NCBI GenBank assembly: GCA_027422505.1
Contig: JAPQWV010000123.1
Location: forward strand, 682,001-746,000
Length of the DNA: 64,000 bases
Reading direction: 5' to 3'
Origin: Craterostigma plantagineum
Lineage: Eukaryota; Streptophyta; Magnoliopsida; Lamiales; Linderniaceae
Made by a program: the position numbers and the translations under genes. Positions 46,669-58,062 of this stretch are shown piece after piece (position 1 is the stretch's first letter; each line of letters begins with the position of its first letter). A model generated the notes under the pieces. It did no database searches, was not told the DNA's origin, and saw only the letters and a list, made by a program, of their open reading frames with translations.

Positions 46669-47684
46669 CTAAATTCCATGAACTATATTATCAGAATTAA
46701 TTCTTAATTCTTCTACCCTATTTTGTAGGTATTCATTAGAGGTTGATTCTCTAACTTGAGAAGTTGAAGCTCTAGAGGGAGAATTTATCATATAATCACA
46801 TGGAGATATATGATAATGAGAAGAGGCTGATCTAGTCATTCTAGATCTAGGAGTTTTAAAATCAATAGATCTGCGACTTTGATCAAACTGTATTTGAACA
46901 GTTCCATCAGTAGATTGTATTATTTGAGTGGGATTATTTTGTATTTTGGGCTGAAGAGGCATAGCACTTTCAATTGTCCAGTTTCCTGGAAATTGTATTT
47001 CTTCCCATTTTATAGATCTGCGAGTTGTAATATTCAATCTACTAAAATTAGTTTCTATAAGAACAATTTCGTTGATTGGTTTATCAACGATTTTACACTG
47101 TGGATTAAGCGTATATAAAGGCTTATAATAAATTCTATAACAGATACATATTACTTCAGATCCCGGGGCATAATTATATCCATGAGTTTTGACATTTAAT
47201 GTCAGAGCATCCAATATATTGACATCAGTCAATGATAATTGGAGATTTGGATAGACATTAAAATAAATTGGACATGCGCCAGACTAGACTGAATTATTCC
47301 CATAAGGGTTTGTTTCCAGTCAAGATTTCTACCATCTCTAAGAGCTGCTATAAAGCTCTCTGGTAAACCTTCTAAAGTTAATGGCTTAAAGGCTACCTGA
47401 ACTAACCCAATATGAATAAACTTATGATTTATTCTGTATTTTTCTAAGTCTCTATTGCTTAGAAGTCTAATAACCATTTCTTCGTTATTCAAAGAAATTG
47501 TTTCTTCAGTAGTTTTTACTACTTGTTTTAAACCTAATTTTTCAAAAGTTCCTAATTCATAGATTATTTTATAATCTGTTTTAGGAATAGTCCAACGATT
47601 TAATTTTTCTAAATCTTGAGGAATATCATACTCCTCTTCAAGACTGTTTTTAACAGTATCTTTTCGTCTCGTCAAATTTATCAT
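46669..47684 (-). pseudogene. Pararetroviral movement protein, frameshifted
   Basis: Starts ATG 47684 (MINLTRRKD). The first frame includes NHKFIHIGLVQVAFKPLTL, and a second frame from 47232 includes SLTDVNILDALTLNVKTHGYN-type text, both typical of the 30K-like movement protein of caulimovirids that helps virus pass between cells. A frame change near 47240 separates the two. The C-terminal part (46669-46900) is Ser/Arg-rich with RSRMTRSASSHYH. The placement directly after the primer site and before the capsid region agrees with virus gene order. Confidence 0.8.
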
Positions 47685-47730
47685 TTGATAAAAACCGTTA
47701 AACTACACCTTAACTTCTTAACACTCCCAC

Positions 47731-47746
47731 CATGGCTCTGATACCA
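47731..47746 (-). promoter_or_regulatory. Pararetroviral tRNA-Met primer site
   Basis: Minus strand TGGTATCAGAGCCATG, 16 bases complementary to plant initiator tRNA-Met, 47 bp upstream of the movement-protein ATG. Such a site primes minus-strand DNA synthesis and marks the map origin in caulimovirids. Confidence 0.85.
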
Positions 47747-48309
47747 TTTTTAGGATCTTTTTACAAAAATCAAAACTTTACAAAAAGATGATGATGGTAC
47801 GTGGCAATATCCACCTAACAAACCATGATAACGGTACTTAGTCAAACAAAACCTATCGGATCTGGTGATTAAACTGAGAAACAGTTTAACTCACTTTGAA
47901 CCAAAGGTAGTCACACTTTCATACCATGATCGGTGTCTCGTTTGTAGGCAGTTCAACCGATATACCAAACATCAAAATAAAAGAAAATAAGAATGAATAA
48001 TGGTACGTGGCGTTGTTAAACCTATTAGTCCAGTTATTAGACTGTAAACAATCTAATCCCGTTCGGACCCAAGGTATTCCAGCTATACCTTGGGTCCATA
48101 TTAAAGCTGGAATATATAGCTGGAATAATATATACCCAAGGTAGACTGAATAATATATAGCTGGAATACCTTGGGGTTCATATTAAAGCTCGCTAGTAGT
48201 AAGCTTACTTCAGTTGCTTATTTTTTACTTAGGGTTCATATTAAAGCTCCCTAGTAGTAAGCTTACTTCAGTTGCTTATTTTATACTAGCAACTATAATT
48301 CCTTAGTCA

Positions 48310-48310
<1 letters not shown>
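47747..48310. other. Probable viral intergenic remnant and duplicated AT-rich DNA
   Basis: No gene. 47747-48110 may be pararetroviral intergenic DNA, with GGTACGTGGC repeated at 47798 and 48002. The word GGTATTCCAGCTATACC and its inverted forms recur at 48070-48170. A tandem duplication of about 61 bp (GGGTTCATATTAAAGCTC...) lies at 48173-48295. Confidence 0.45.

Positions 48311-48377
<67 letters not shown>
48311..48377. repeat. (ATT)n microsatellite
   Basis: About 22 perfect TTA/ATT units. Confidence 0.95.
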
Positions 48378-48544
48378 CTATCTACATATCATATAGTTAA
48401 TTAAATGCATGGATTATGACAACGCATAAAATGATATAAGGTTTTGGTTTCCGTTCCTGACATGTATGAATTGAATGATTTATATTATTTAATCACAACT
48501 TGACAACAGAACAACACCTTAATAAAAAAATACGGGCAATAAAG

Positions 48545-48576
48545 CCGCGCACATGCGCGGATAAAAAATTTTCTAG
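48545..48576 (+). mobile_element. Second Helitron 3' terminus
   Basis: CCGCGC-ACAT-GCGCGG hairpin, then ATAAAAAATTTTCTAG followed by T. The structure is the same as at 32322 but the stem sequence differs, so it belongs to another Helitron subfamily. The element would extend to the left, and its 5' end is not identified. Confidence 0.8.
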
Positions 48577-49131
48577 TATATATATATATATATAGTTATA
48601 TATTCCTAGTGGATTTGAGCTCCATGATGGTGCATAGTAAGATAAGCCAAAGGCCCTACATGACAAGACAAGATAAGAATTACATGACACGATTAGAAGG
48701 CATTGGCGTGGATGCATTTGCAGATTGCATTATACGAGTAGAAAGCATTGCTGCGGATGCCTTTGCGTTTTAGGACACGTGCATTGCATACATGGTTTCT
48801 ACTTACTGAGCTTTATAAGCTCATTCCACGTTTTATGTGTTGTAGGTACGATAGATTCGGACGTTGAGAAACGTCACGGCTAAGGCAAGCTGGCGGAGAT
48901 ACTCCACCGTCTTTTGAGTGAGAGGCTGTACATGGATGACGACCTGTGGAAAGATGTTAGGTGTTTGATATGATAGATATTTTGAGGCTTCGGCCTTTGT
49001 ATAATTACGACGATGTAAGTTATATTTTGTCGTAATATATCATATTTAGGAAAAGTTTTTGTTAGACGGGTCTCCCGTGACTTGCGAAAATCCGCCACTA
49101 AATATAATTAGAAAGTCAGAGTTGCCACAGG

Positions 49132-49143
49132 TGGCATCAGAGC
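49132..49143 (+). promoter_or_regulatory. Gypsy-3 primer site, one mismatch
   Basis: TGGCATCAGAGC, one base off the tRNA-Met complement used by gypsy-1 and gypsy-2, two bases after an LTR ending CCACA. Confidence 0.75.
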
Positions 49144-49277
49144 TTAGGTTAGAGGTTCTGTAGACTGTCCATGTACGGCTGCTCAAAAGTCTGGACGATC
49201 ATCCTTGCCTGTAAGTTTTACGTTTGATATGTCGATATGCTTACAATAACATGCCTATTTGTTGAACTAATTATAGA

Positions 49278-49568
49278 ATGACTAGCGGATATAGAGAGTT
49301 TACAGGTGAGTCGAGTCGTGGAGTTACACCTAAGTCCCCTATGAACGAACGAGACTTAACACTCTCGCATCTTATGGAACTAATCCAATGGCAATCGGAT
49401 CAGATCAATGAACTTAAAGGTCAAGTCGGCGAACTCAATGACTTGGTCTATAAGCTCGTCAATGAACGAATTCATTCAAACCCCGTAGGTTCCTATCGGC
49501 AAATATTGCTAACCTATTTAGGAAAGAAGTCCAAATTTCCCAAATTCAGAAAGGAAAACGAAATATAG
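49278..49568 (+). pseudogene. Gypsy-3 gag N-terminus
   Basis: The ATG lies 135 bp after the primer site, as in gypsy-1. MTSGYREFTGESSRG aligns with the gypsy-1 gag start, and LMELIQWQSDQINEL with its [15 protein letters not shown]. After SYRQ the text jumps to Lys-rich KKSKFPKFRKENEI and stops, so most of gag (the capsid core) appears deleted. Confidence 0.75.
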
Positions 49569-49659
49569 GAGATAGGCCAGAGTCGGAAACTACCAAAAAG
49601 CCTCTATATTTCAAGAATCCCCACAACGTCAAAATAATTCGTCAAGGGTGCAACGTTGG

Positions 49660-50004
49660 TGTTCGGTCCCCAGATTATCAAATCTAGGATCCTAGGTAGG
49701 AATTGTAAGGTAATCAATTAGAATTATTGAAATTGAATTTCGATCAAAACCTTTCTATGAAGAACACGAGAGAGAATCCTTTAGTGTGAGAAAGTGTTTG
49801 TTGTTTCTCTTTCTAGAATTAAATTCGTCAGCCCTTCTGATCAAATTCTAAAACTTTCTCTATGGATCTCAATGTGTACAAATGTATTTATACCAACGTA
49901 CTTGGTATAAACAACAAGTTAGTCCTAAACTACGGAACAAGAAACGCACCTAAATACAAGGACACCTAATAAAATCAAAGCACAACTAAAGTTGATACTC
50001 TACA
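49660..50004 (-). repeat. Element C 3' LTR
   Basis: 345 bp, TGTTCGGTCCCC to CTCTACA. TG...CA ends. Directly followed by TTCTCCCCCTTTG, a minus-strand polypurine tract. Confidence 0.7.
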
Positions 50005-50223
50005 TTCTCCCCCTTTGTACTTATTTGCCCTTCTGCGGCATCTATCCTTGTCGGGCATAGAAAGACTTGCGCAAGCCCAGCGCATGCTCGTAGTTCCTTA
50101 TGGTATCCCTCAGCTCCAATCGCTCCTCGATAGCTTCAAGTAGTTCTATCAGAAGCGGTTGTTCTCTCACGAACCTATGCAGATGCAGCATTGTATCCTT
50201 GTTCATTTCTTCAAATCTCTTCT

Positions 50224-51831
50224 CTATAGTTTTCCTGAATGTCTTGAGCGTTCCATCACAGAACTATGGACTTCAGTCTTCAGCATCAACGTAGTCTTCT
50301 TAATGATTGGATTGTGATAGGTGATTCGTAAGACTGAGCTTGTGTGTATGTGATTGTTGGGAAGCCATTCGGCCTCAGGTCCTTTGTTAAGCAGAGCGGT
50401 CAAGTTGACCTTCTTCATGTTGCTCTTCAGAGCCATTGAAGGTCGGGTGCGGCATGGTACTTGACATGGCACACCATGAACCTATAGATTCCCTCGAGCC
50501 CTTCATTCTTGATGAAGCCTTGAGGATCCTTGTAGTTCTCTGTGTACATCTGATATAGATGTTAGACCTCTTCGGCATGAAGATACGATAGATCGCTCTC
50601 ATTAACCACTTCCCGAGTTCTGTCTATCCATTCCAGATAGAAGGGAGTTGGGATGCCGCATTTTGCGTAGTAGACTCGCAGTAGATGACATGTTGGAGAT
50701 AAAGATCTGAAATGACTCTTCAGCTGACTTTTTGGAATCCCTATCCTCTGATCAGGTCCGAGTTGGGTCAGCATGAACAGGTAATTCATCCTTTTCTGTT
50801 GTTCCCAGAGATGCCTCTGAGCTCGAACTCGTTCAACTTCTTAACCCTGTCCGGTGATCTCCAAATTTGCTGACGAACTTCTTCGAGGAATGGGATTTCT
50901 ATCCTTATGTTCTCCCATGGCGTGTCAACAAGAACAGTCCTGGAGTTAGTCTCGGAGGGGTGTCTGCTCGTTGATCAATTAACTCTGGAAGCCTTGGGGA
51001 ATTGCTCGTGATCTTCGCCTTCCTGAAGTTCATCGTTGTAGGAAATGTCGAACGTCCATGAGCCTTTTCTGAGCCATGTCTATGGGTGCACTATGGTTCA
51101 ACTATTGTGCATTGAAGATGTACTGGTTGAGGACTTCGTGTGGGTCGACTTCATGTTTTGACGTTCCCGACTCGTCTGGAGCGGTCGAGTTGGGAGGTGC
51201 TTGAGTTTCTGCCAAAGCCACGAGCATCTGGACACTTGCTTCTTCTTCCGAAAGCAAGGGTCTTGTGAAAGTCGTTGATGGTGTTGACGGAGGCTTCTGA
51301 AGGTGGGTAGGTTGGTTGGACTTAGAGTATGCTGCGGTGCATGCTGGTTTTATGGGTTTGAGGTTGTGAGCGTGTGGTGGGTTGTGAGGTTTCAGCAGCT
51401 CCGGTATCTTTCTGTGTTGAGCTTGAGCCTTGGCCTTGTTGAAATTATTGACCACTTGTTGATGTCCTCGGCCGCTTCTCCCCCTCGTGACGATCCTGGT
51501 CATCCGGATCGTCATGTCATCGTTTGGAGCGGGAGTCCTCGCCGCGGCAAGATTGGGTCGGTGAGTCAGGATAATCCACCAGACGTCTGAAGAGAGATTG
51601 TTCTTGAGGTGTCCTGTTAGTAAGGCCAATAAGCCGGGCGAGCAAGATGTCATGGAGTTGGCTAAGGGGTACTGTGTATAGGTGGATGAGGATGAATGAG
51701 TGGCTGAGAGGGTCGGTGGGTGTTGGTTGTGGTGATATGGGTTGTGGTTGTGACGAAGATGGCTCCAAGACGGGTGCTTTCTCTCGATCTTGGCGGGACG
51801 TCTCGATGGCAGTACGTACGCTCTCCATCAT
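50224..51831 (-). pseudogene. Element C extra-ORF C-terminal pieces
   Basis: Several minus-strand open pieces (50224-50790 in alternating frames, 51102-51653, 51517-51831) rich in Ser, Pro and Thr (LEPSSSQPQPISPQPTPTDP, KPPSTPSTTFTRPLL). They resemble in style and position the low-complexity tail downstream of ORF 58063-59004 in element B. No enzymatic motif. Frame changes are frequent. A further AAGGGGGAG-like tract (minus) lies near 51477. Confidence 0.4.
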
Positions 51832-52666
51832 TTTTATTCAAATGATGTCAATCCGTCGGAGAGTGCGGCTTATAGACGTTCTCCAGTCACAAATGGAACG
51901 GACGCCTCAGTCGATACGACTGATGTTGCCTGTTGACAACCCTTGAGTGAACACCATCTCAATAGGTTGGCTCGTCACTTGAGGTTGTGACGGTCGAGAC
52001 TTCCACCCAATCCTCGATTTGAATCTAAAAGATTTACATCTAAGGGTGTTGTTGCAAGTTCTGATTGAGCTTGCGTATCAGACACCTGTTGTACTAAGCC
52101 GGTAATGAGTAGAGCCGGGGTCTCGTGTTGTGGCTCAAGATTGAGCGATGATGGGTCCTCAACACCTGGAGTTACAAGTGGCGTCGTGTCTGATGTAGAT
52201 GTGACAACTGTGCTGACGGGCTCATGAGATGTGAGTTGAGGTAGCGAAACCCGTCGGACAATTGAATTTCATCGTCACATGTCGTGGCTTTTGAGAAGGT
52301 AGCCGTGTGAGGAGTCTATTCGCGTTCACGTCCTCGTGAGCTTGTGCTATCACCTGAGTCTCTCCAGATGTGATCATGGTAATCAATGCCTCTGTTTCAG
52401 GCTTGGTAGCCTGTTGAAGTGGACTGTGCCCCATTTAGCGTGGAGCGGTGCTTCTTGTTGGAGGATCTCCTCAATAGACCCTTGACACATGCTAACATGC
52501 ACGGGCACTTCCACGTGGAGTTCCTGAACTTGAGCTTCAACTTCCAACTCATGGGAACGTCGATTATCGCGGCATCCGAGTCTGGCAGTTGAGCTTCTTG
52601 AGTTGGAGGCTCCTATTCAAGCTCCTGGGCTACTGTATCAATCATCACAGCCTGAGAATTTGGTTA

Positions 52667-53470
52667 CTATTGAGGGCTCACATTAAAGTTTGTCGGGGGC
52701 CCTCGAATCATCGCTTCCATAAGATGATTCTCCCGACAGTACAGCCTGTAGACGTCTCCCGTGGGGTCAGCGAGACGTATCAGCTCGAATGTAATAGGCA
52801 TCGACGGCTGATCCAAATCCGTGAGCATGGGGTTGTGGAAAAATTTGAGCCGAGGTGGTTGATAGTTTCCTCCTGGAAGCAGGCAAGGAATATTCTCGTG
52901 AAGCTCCATGAGTTGGGCAATGATCACGTTGAACCACCGTGCATACGGGACATTCTTTGACCGCTTATTCTCGTTTTGTCTGATCTGTTCTGCAAGATCG
53001 TTCTAGATCAGCTGTGCGAAGTCGTAGTTCGGGAGAAGACAATGTCGTGGAAGATCCGAAGAATGTTGCCGTTGCCTTTATCGAAACCGGCGTGCTTCAG
53101 TGACAGACAGTTGTTGATTTTCCCAAAAACTGTCTTCCACGGATATGGGTTGCCGTTGCTGTGTACTTGCACAAGCTTGGTGAGCGGCAGTCAGTATTCC
53201 ATTTGTAGGAAGTCACGCACCATCTCCCATCCATAGGCAGAGGGTCGTAGTTGTGGCTGAAAGGAAGGTCCAAGACGAGGCCAAATCATTCTTGCTGAAG
53301 CTGATGTGTCTCGTCCTGAGTACCGTTGTGAATTGGTAAGTACCGTTAACTACGTGATTCTTTATTAATCCCCAAAATGCTTGGAAATATACCATTGTCA
53401 CCGAGGCTGTCACTGTAAGTGCGTGCCAGAGGGGATGACCTTGAAGTATGGACACAATTATCTCGTCAGG
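52667..53470 (-). pseudogene. Element C copy of the extra ORF, broken
   Basis: 53455-53213 starts SILQGHPLWHALT, matching EILKGHPLRHALS of the element B ORF at 58063-59004, and keeps MVYFQAFW where B has QVYLQQLW. Further down, 52927-52667 (MIIAQLMELHENIPCLL) follows in another frame. It is therefore a diverged, dead homologue of that ORF. The function is unknown. Confidence 0.6.
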
Positions 53471-53529
53471 GCACTGAAAGGTGGTCAGGTCGAGCTAGAA
53501 ACATGTACACTGAGGTACAAATTGTGGTC

Positions 53530-55150
53530 ATAGATGTGGTTGTATTGAGGATAACGGTCCATCTGAAAAATAAGAAAAATTCATTAGTTCAATTTTAAAT
53601 TGGAATCGAAAATATCATATCAAACAAATATTTTTGAACACATTATTTCATGTTTGATAGGCATATAAAAGATAATCGTGCACATAGGTTATACGGAAGT
53701 AACGAAACGCAATGGTAGTTAATTAAATTTCGAAAGTTTCATGTAAAGCATATAAGAGTTCGATCGAAATTTTACTAAGTGTTTAACGTGAGAATACCAC
53801 TGTTCACTCCGCTAAAGTTTTCGCTCGAAAATTGAATTCTCAATGTTATATTGCTAAGTGTTAATTTTGATTTCATGGCTCCGTTTAAATTTGCTATCAA
53901 AAAATTGTATTCACTAATGTTTGCTACAGTGTAAAGGACTTAGAGAAATTTTCTAAGTGTTTGGACTTAAGGCGTGTACTGTAGTCGAGAAATTTTACGA
54001 TCGAGAAACATTTTCGTGTAAATTTACAATTGAGAAAATCGATTTCCGCTTAAATTTACGATCGAGAAATTTTTCGCGTGAATAAAGTACTTCGTCGTGA
54101 AAGTTATCGAGCGAGAAAGTCTTTCGATTTTAATGTAGGTTTTCGCTGCGAAATTTTACGATCGAGAAAATTGACAGCGAAAACTAGGTTAATCGCCGAG
54201 AAAATTTTCGATCGATAAAATCATAGCTACGTAGTTTTATGATCGAGAAAATTTACCGTCAAAAAATAGATTTTATGGCCGCTAAAATTTACGACCAAAA
54301 TAAAATGAAATCGAAAGTACTGTTCGATGTTACGTTTTGCGCTCGTAATACAATGTACCTATTTTGACTATTCCACTCTTTAATTTTTCGCTCGCATAAA
54401 ATCCTAATTACATTTCTCTATAGTAAGTAGTTTTTTGATCTACGTTGTCTGTCTCAATGACTAAGTCCAAATTGTAGCGTTCGAAAAAATTTTACGATGC
54501 AAACAGTATCTCAATCAAATCTAAATTCAATTGACATTGTTTACGATCGAGAAAGTTCTTCGACGACTTCATATGTTTAAAAACCCAGTTTAATCGAAAC
54601 TTCAATCGACCTCTAAAACGCAGATAATCGAAAGTATATACTGCTAGAATGATCGGAAACACCTAAACCATGATAGAGCACAGAAATCGAACCAGGTAAA
54701 CACATTTAAAGTTCTTGGATTTATGTAACTATCATGCGGGTTTTCAAATAGTTAACAGGCGAGAAATTTTAACAAGAAATCAAGAGAAAAATCACGCAAC
54801 GCAGATGCAAACGGAGTTTAAAAGCACGCAATCTGTAATTAGGTGCCTATTCTACCTTAAAAAGACTATTTGTTGTCAAGAAGTGAAGGATTCGTGAGAA
54901 AATTGAATCGTCTTTTTAAGTTTTTTGCGACAGAGAATTTGAAACGACACTCTAGAATTTTGCGATTAGGTTTTGCGTGTGTAATACTTTTTCGACTGCA
55001 AAAAGGCGAGTTTAATTAATGGGCTGATAAGATGTTTTGGGTTGCGGATGGACAACAAATTTGAAAGTTTTCGCTCGAGAAACTTGGAATCAAAAATTGC
55101 TTTTCCAATCCAGTTTTTCGATCGTAAGTTTCTAATTTTTTCAGATTAAA
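53530..55150. repeat. GATCGAGAAA-saturated spacer of element C
   Basis: Repeated TTTACGATCGAGAAA and variants (TCGCTCGAAA, ATCGAGAAAATTT) from about 53810 to 55130 at irregular 25-70 bp spacing. No gene. Equivalent in position to 11570-12510 in element A and 59040-60300 in element B. Confidence 0.75.
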
Positions 55151-55714
55151 CCCTTATTTCAAATAAAACCACAATTATGCTGCCCAAGCTATTAAAATAA
55201 ATGCAATTAACTCCCTGTAATTTCGAAAAGTGACATCTGGCTCCATAGCTGGTTTTCGAGAAATCTGCATCACTTAGAACAAAATCGAAAATATTAGAGT
55301 TAATTTTGAAGCAATTATTCTAATCAGGCTCCCCTGAATTTTTATACCAATGCCGTGAGCTCCAAACCATGAAAAATCGTGATGTCCTCCATTGAAGTGC
55401 GTCGTAGTAAAAGAAATCGAATCGAAAATTTTCTGCAACACTCAAAGAAAGAACATCAAAAATATTTGGAGCTTAAGGCATAATATTTTGCAAATGCTCC
55501 CCTTCAAATAATCCACCTCAATTGATTTATCATGAAAACACGTAAAATAATCCAAGTAACAATCATTATAATGCGCAAGTAACCGATTTAGCCTAGATAC
55601 ATGGTCCCCTAAGCATGTCATTAAAAAATTGCGCGATGGATTGAGCAAGAATAAATATTCGCATTTTATTAATTCGAAGTAGATGCAAAATTAATTTGCA
55701 TAACATAATGTGCG

Positions 55715-55755
<41 letters not shown>

Positions 55756-56171
55756 TTAAATTTTTCTTTAGTTATATTTATAAAAAACATAGAACAACAA
55801 AACAAATTTATATAATATATTTAATTTTTTTCTTTTTTTTATTTTTTTTATTTTTAGTATGGGGTCAGATTATTTTGCTTCGATCAACGTGACACCAAAA
55901 CTTCACAAGATATTTGAAAGATAATATGTTGTCAAGTAATGTCGACAAACTAAAGTCCTAAGTTCATAGAATGATCCGTTTCGACAACTCTCATTAAGTT
56001 CGCTCTAGTGCTCAATTATTTTTAACTTGGGATTTTTTATGTTTATATCACTCAAGTCAAGACAAGCAATTTTATGTCAATTTACCTGTGATCGAGGCGA
56101 TTTTAATAATTTCACCTAAGCAAAAGACCGCTGTTTATGGAATCTAAGGGAATTTGAAGGATTTCAGTTTG
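55151..56171. other. AT-rich spacer with (TA)n
   Basis: No supported gene. A (TA)n run lies at 55717-55751 and a T-rich stretch at 55820-55860. A purine/pyrimidine block near 55495 (GCTCCCCTTCAAAT) could be a decayed polypurine tract. Confidence 0.5.
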
Positions 56172-56650
56172 TGTAATACCCGAGTCCCGTAAGTAAGCCG
56201 GCTAATAAATTTACACGCATACTGTGTGATTTTATGACTGCACGTTACGTGATTATCTAATGATGTGCCTATGTGATTTCTCATTTTGAATTTTCTTAAA
56301 TGATGTGTTTATGTGATATTTAACCTAATAGGGAGTTAGTGGGGGACTTAGGAAAATTTCGAGTTAAGATAGGAAAATTCCATAGTATAATTTCGAAGGT
56401 ATAGAATTGGAGTTAGAGGATATCGAAAAAATGAATATGCGAAGGCATGTTACGAGAATTGAGTAATAAAATGAGGGAAGTTCGGCCTAATAATTTTGGA
56501 AAGAGTGTTGACTATTATGAGAAGTTCAAAACTAGGGAATTTCGAAACCTTAATTTCAAAACTTAGGGTTTTCATTGCCTTGTTTCGAAAACTTAATGGG
56601 TAGGGAAAACTAAAGTAGTATTAAAGTAATATCTATTTGGAAAAATTGGT
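56172..56650 (+). repeat. Gypsy LTR fragment
   Basis: Begins TGTAATACCCGAGTCCCG, matching the LTR start style of gypsy-1 (TGTAATACCCG). The following DNA contains TTCGAAGG, GGAAAATTTCGAG and similar words. No primer site or coding sequence follows, so it is a truncated or solo LTR piece. Confidence 0.5.
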
Positions 56651-56861
56651 GTTAATAATCCGTCCTTTTTTGGATCTTCTTATATTAAACCCAACTTTTG
56701 ATTATTTCCCATTAGACAACCAATTGGGGTTATCTTCCTATATTGTACCCGTACTACTGATTACCGATTCAACCTGTAAGCATTTGGGATTGATAATAAA
56801 TAATAAACCCTCGCCAAATGAACACAAAACAACAGCCAACCCTAATTCTCATTTCTGAAAC

Positions 56862-57078
56862 AAAACCCACACAACCGTTCACTTCTCATCCCTCCGCCAA
56901 TATGCAGCAATCTCCACTCAAAATGATAACACATTCAGACGGCCTTATTGGGGTCAGGGTGGGGTGGGTGAATTTGATTATGAGGATGTAGATGATAAGA
57001 GCGTGGATAAATGCGATGATGTGGAGGAAGATGAAGCTGATTTTGAAGAAAAGGCGGGAGACATATGGAGGTAATGGA
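56862..57078 (+). other. Possible captured host-gene first exon
   Basis: A plus-strand open frame reads FSSLRQYAAIST, then FRRPYWGQGG and a strongly acidic tail (DYEDVDDKS, DDVEEDEADFEE), and ends at ATATGGAG|GTAATGG, a good splice donor. The Arg/Ser-rich start followed by YAA is like an organelle transit-peptide region. No ATG is found in this frame (a TGA lies just upstream), so it may be a partial exon. I do not recognise the protein. A chance frame is possible. Confidence 0.3.
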
Positions 57079-57132
57079 ATTGATATTCATGTAGAAGAGA
57101 TAGCTCAATTGATTGAGGAAACTGTTTGCTCT

Positions 57133-57440
57133 TGTTGACCTTTTTGGGCCATACGTGTTAGATTGTTTTGATGAACGATGTAATTGTAATGACGTTACGT
57201 CCATAAATTACGCAATTCCATTTGTGATTATTATAACGTCTAAGTTCATGACAATATTGGATCGCGCATTGATTATGAGCTATAAATCGATTAAAGTGCT
57301 GAATATTTGATTCGCATATGAGTTTGTGATTTGTTGATGAGACTATGTGATCGCATGTTATAGCAGTCCATGTGATAGGATATATCGTACTGAGCTATAT
57401 ATGGAAGTAATGCATGAGAAATCCTACTGAGTTATAAAAA
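57133..57440 (+). repeat. 5' piece of the same LTR family as 6476-8170
   Basis: TGTTGACCTTTTTGG start. Aligned to 6476-6784 with about 80 percent identity by eye (GATGAACGATGTAATTGTAATGA shared), ending after GAGTTATAAAAAG. Truncated. Confidence 0.75.
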
Positions 57441-57525
57441 GGATGGACGTCTCAAGAATCTTTGAAAACTCTTGAAGACGAGTCTCTAGCGCGGTCTCGG
57501 TGACGAACTGGGTAAGTTTAACACA

Positions 57526-57868
57526 GACTCTTGGCCGTGCTAGGTCTTCCGCTCTCAATCACATAGACATCATCGAGGGTTCGAACAGAATCACGAAGAC
57601 TCTGTAGTGCAGTAAAAGGTGAATGTGTCCTAGAAACGTGTGAAATTATGGGGAGTGAGGGCACTAGACTCAATGTGATTGAAGAGGATGCAGTCTGAGG
57701 CGAGTGACTGCTCGTTTCAACATCGACTATCTCCAAGTGGGATGTCGATGGCATAGGTGGCTCCTCGTGGAATGAAATATCTTCCTGTAGAGAGGAAGAT
57801 AAGTGGATTGGTGGGGTCGTTTGCGTGGTTGAGCCAAATGCCACGTCTTCTACTCGGGAGGTGAACAC
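57526..57868 (-). pseudogene. Element B extra-ORF tail, truncated
   Basis: Ser/Thr/Pro-rich text (SSSLQEDISFHEEPPMPSTS, HSPFTALQSLRDSVRTL) ending ESGRPSTAK where the element is cut. DNA homologous to 10030-10560 in element A. Probably the distal part of the 58063-59004 protein or a separate small frame. Confidence 0.5.
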
Positions 57869-58062
57869 ATCACCTCCTGTACCTATGGGCTCGGCTTGTC
57901 TGTGACTGAGGAGGTCGATCGTGTTTTTGTTTTGATCGACGCTCCGTGGTGCGGCTTACGTCATCCTTACGCGACCGTTTTTTCGGCACGCGAGTGGAAG
58001 AGGATGCGGCGTGACCCGATGACTTTTAAGAAGTGGTGGTGGGGTTTTGGCTAGTCCCGGGG

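Larger units (their letters stand above)
45129..47746 (-). mobile_element. Endogenous pararetrovirus fragment (Caulimoviridae)
   Basis: On the minus strand: primer site (47746), movement protein, capsid region with zinc knuckle, then truncation by the 5S array before protease and reverse transcriptase. This order matches petuvirus/florendovirus-like integrated viruses of plants. Several frame breaks and stops show that it is an old, inactive copy. The base composition is markedly AT-rich compared with the gypsy elements. Confidence 0.82.
48577..49645 (+). mobile_element. Gypsy-3 fragment: LTR end, primer site, gag start
   Basis: After a (TA)n stretch, 48600-49129 resembles the 3' part of the gypsy-2 type LTR (CATGGTTTCTACTTACTGAGC, TGTGTTGTAGGT, ACGACCTGTGG). 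The primer site follows, then a short gag frame. The sequence is cut at about 49645 by element C. Confidence 0.75.
49660..55150 (-). mobile_element. Element C: sirevirus-like derivative, 5' end not found
   Basis: The 3' LTR (49660-50004) with its polypurine tract on the minus strand is followed to the right by degraded ORF pieces related to the extra ORF of element B, then a GATCGAGAAA-saturated spacer to about 55130. No pol is seen, the same layout as element A. I could not find a second LTR or primer site to the right, so the element is truncated or its 5' LTR has diverged. It inserted into gypsy-3. Confidence 0.7.

Noticed and set aside
55710..55892. Hydrophobic ORF (YIYIYIYI...FFFFLF)
   Set aside because: Translation of (TA)n and poly-T. 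No gene.
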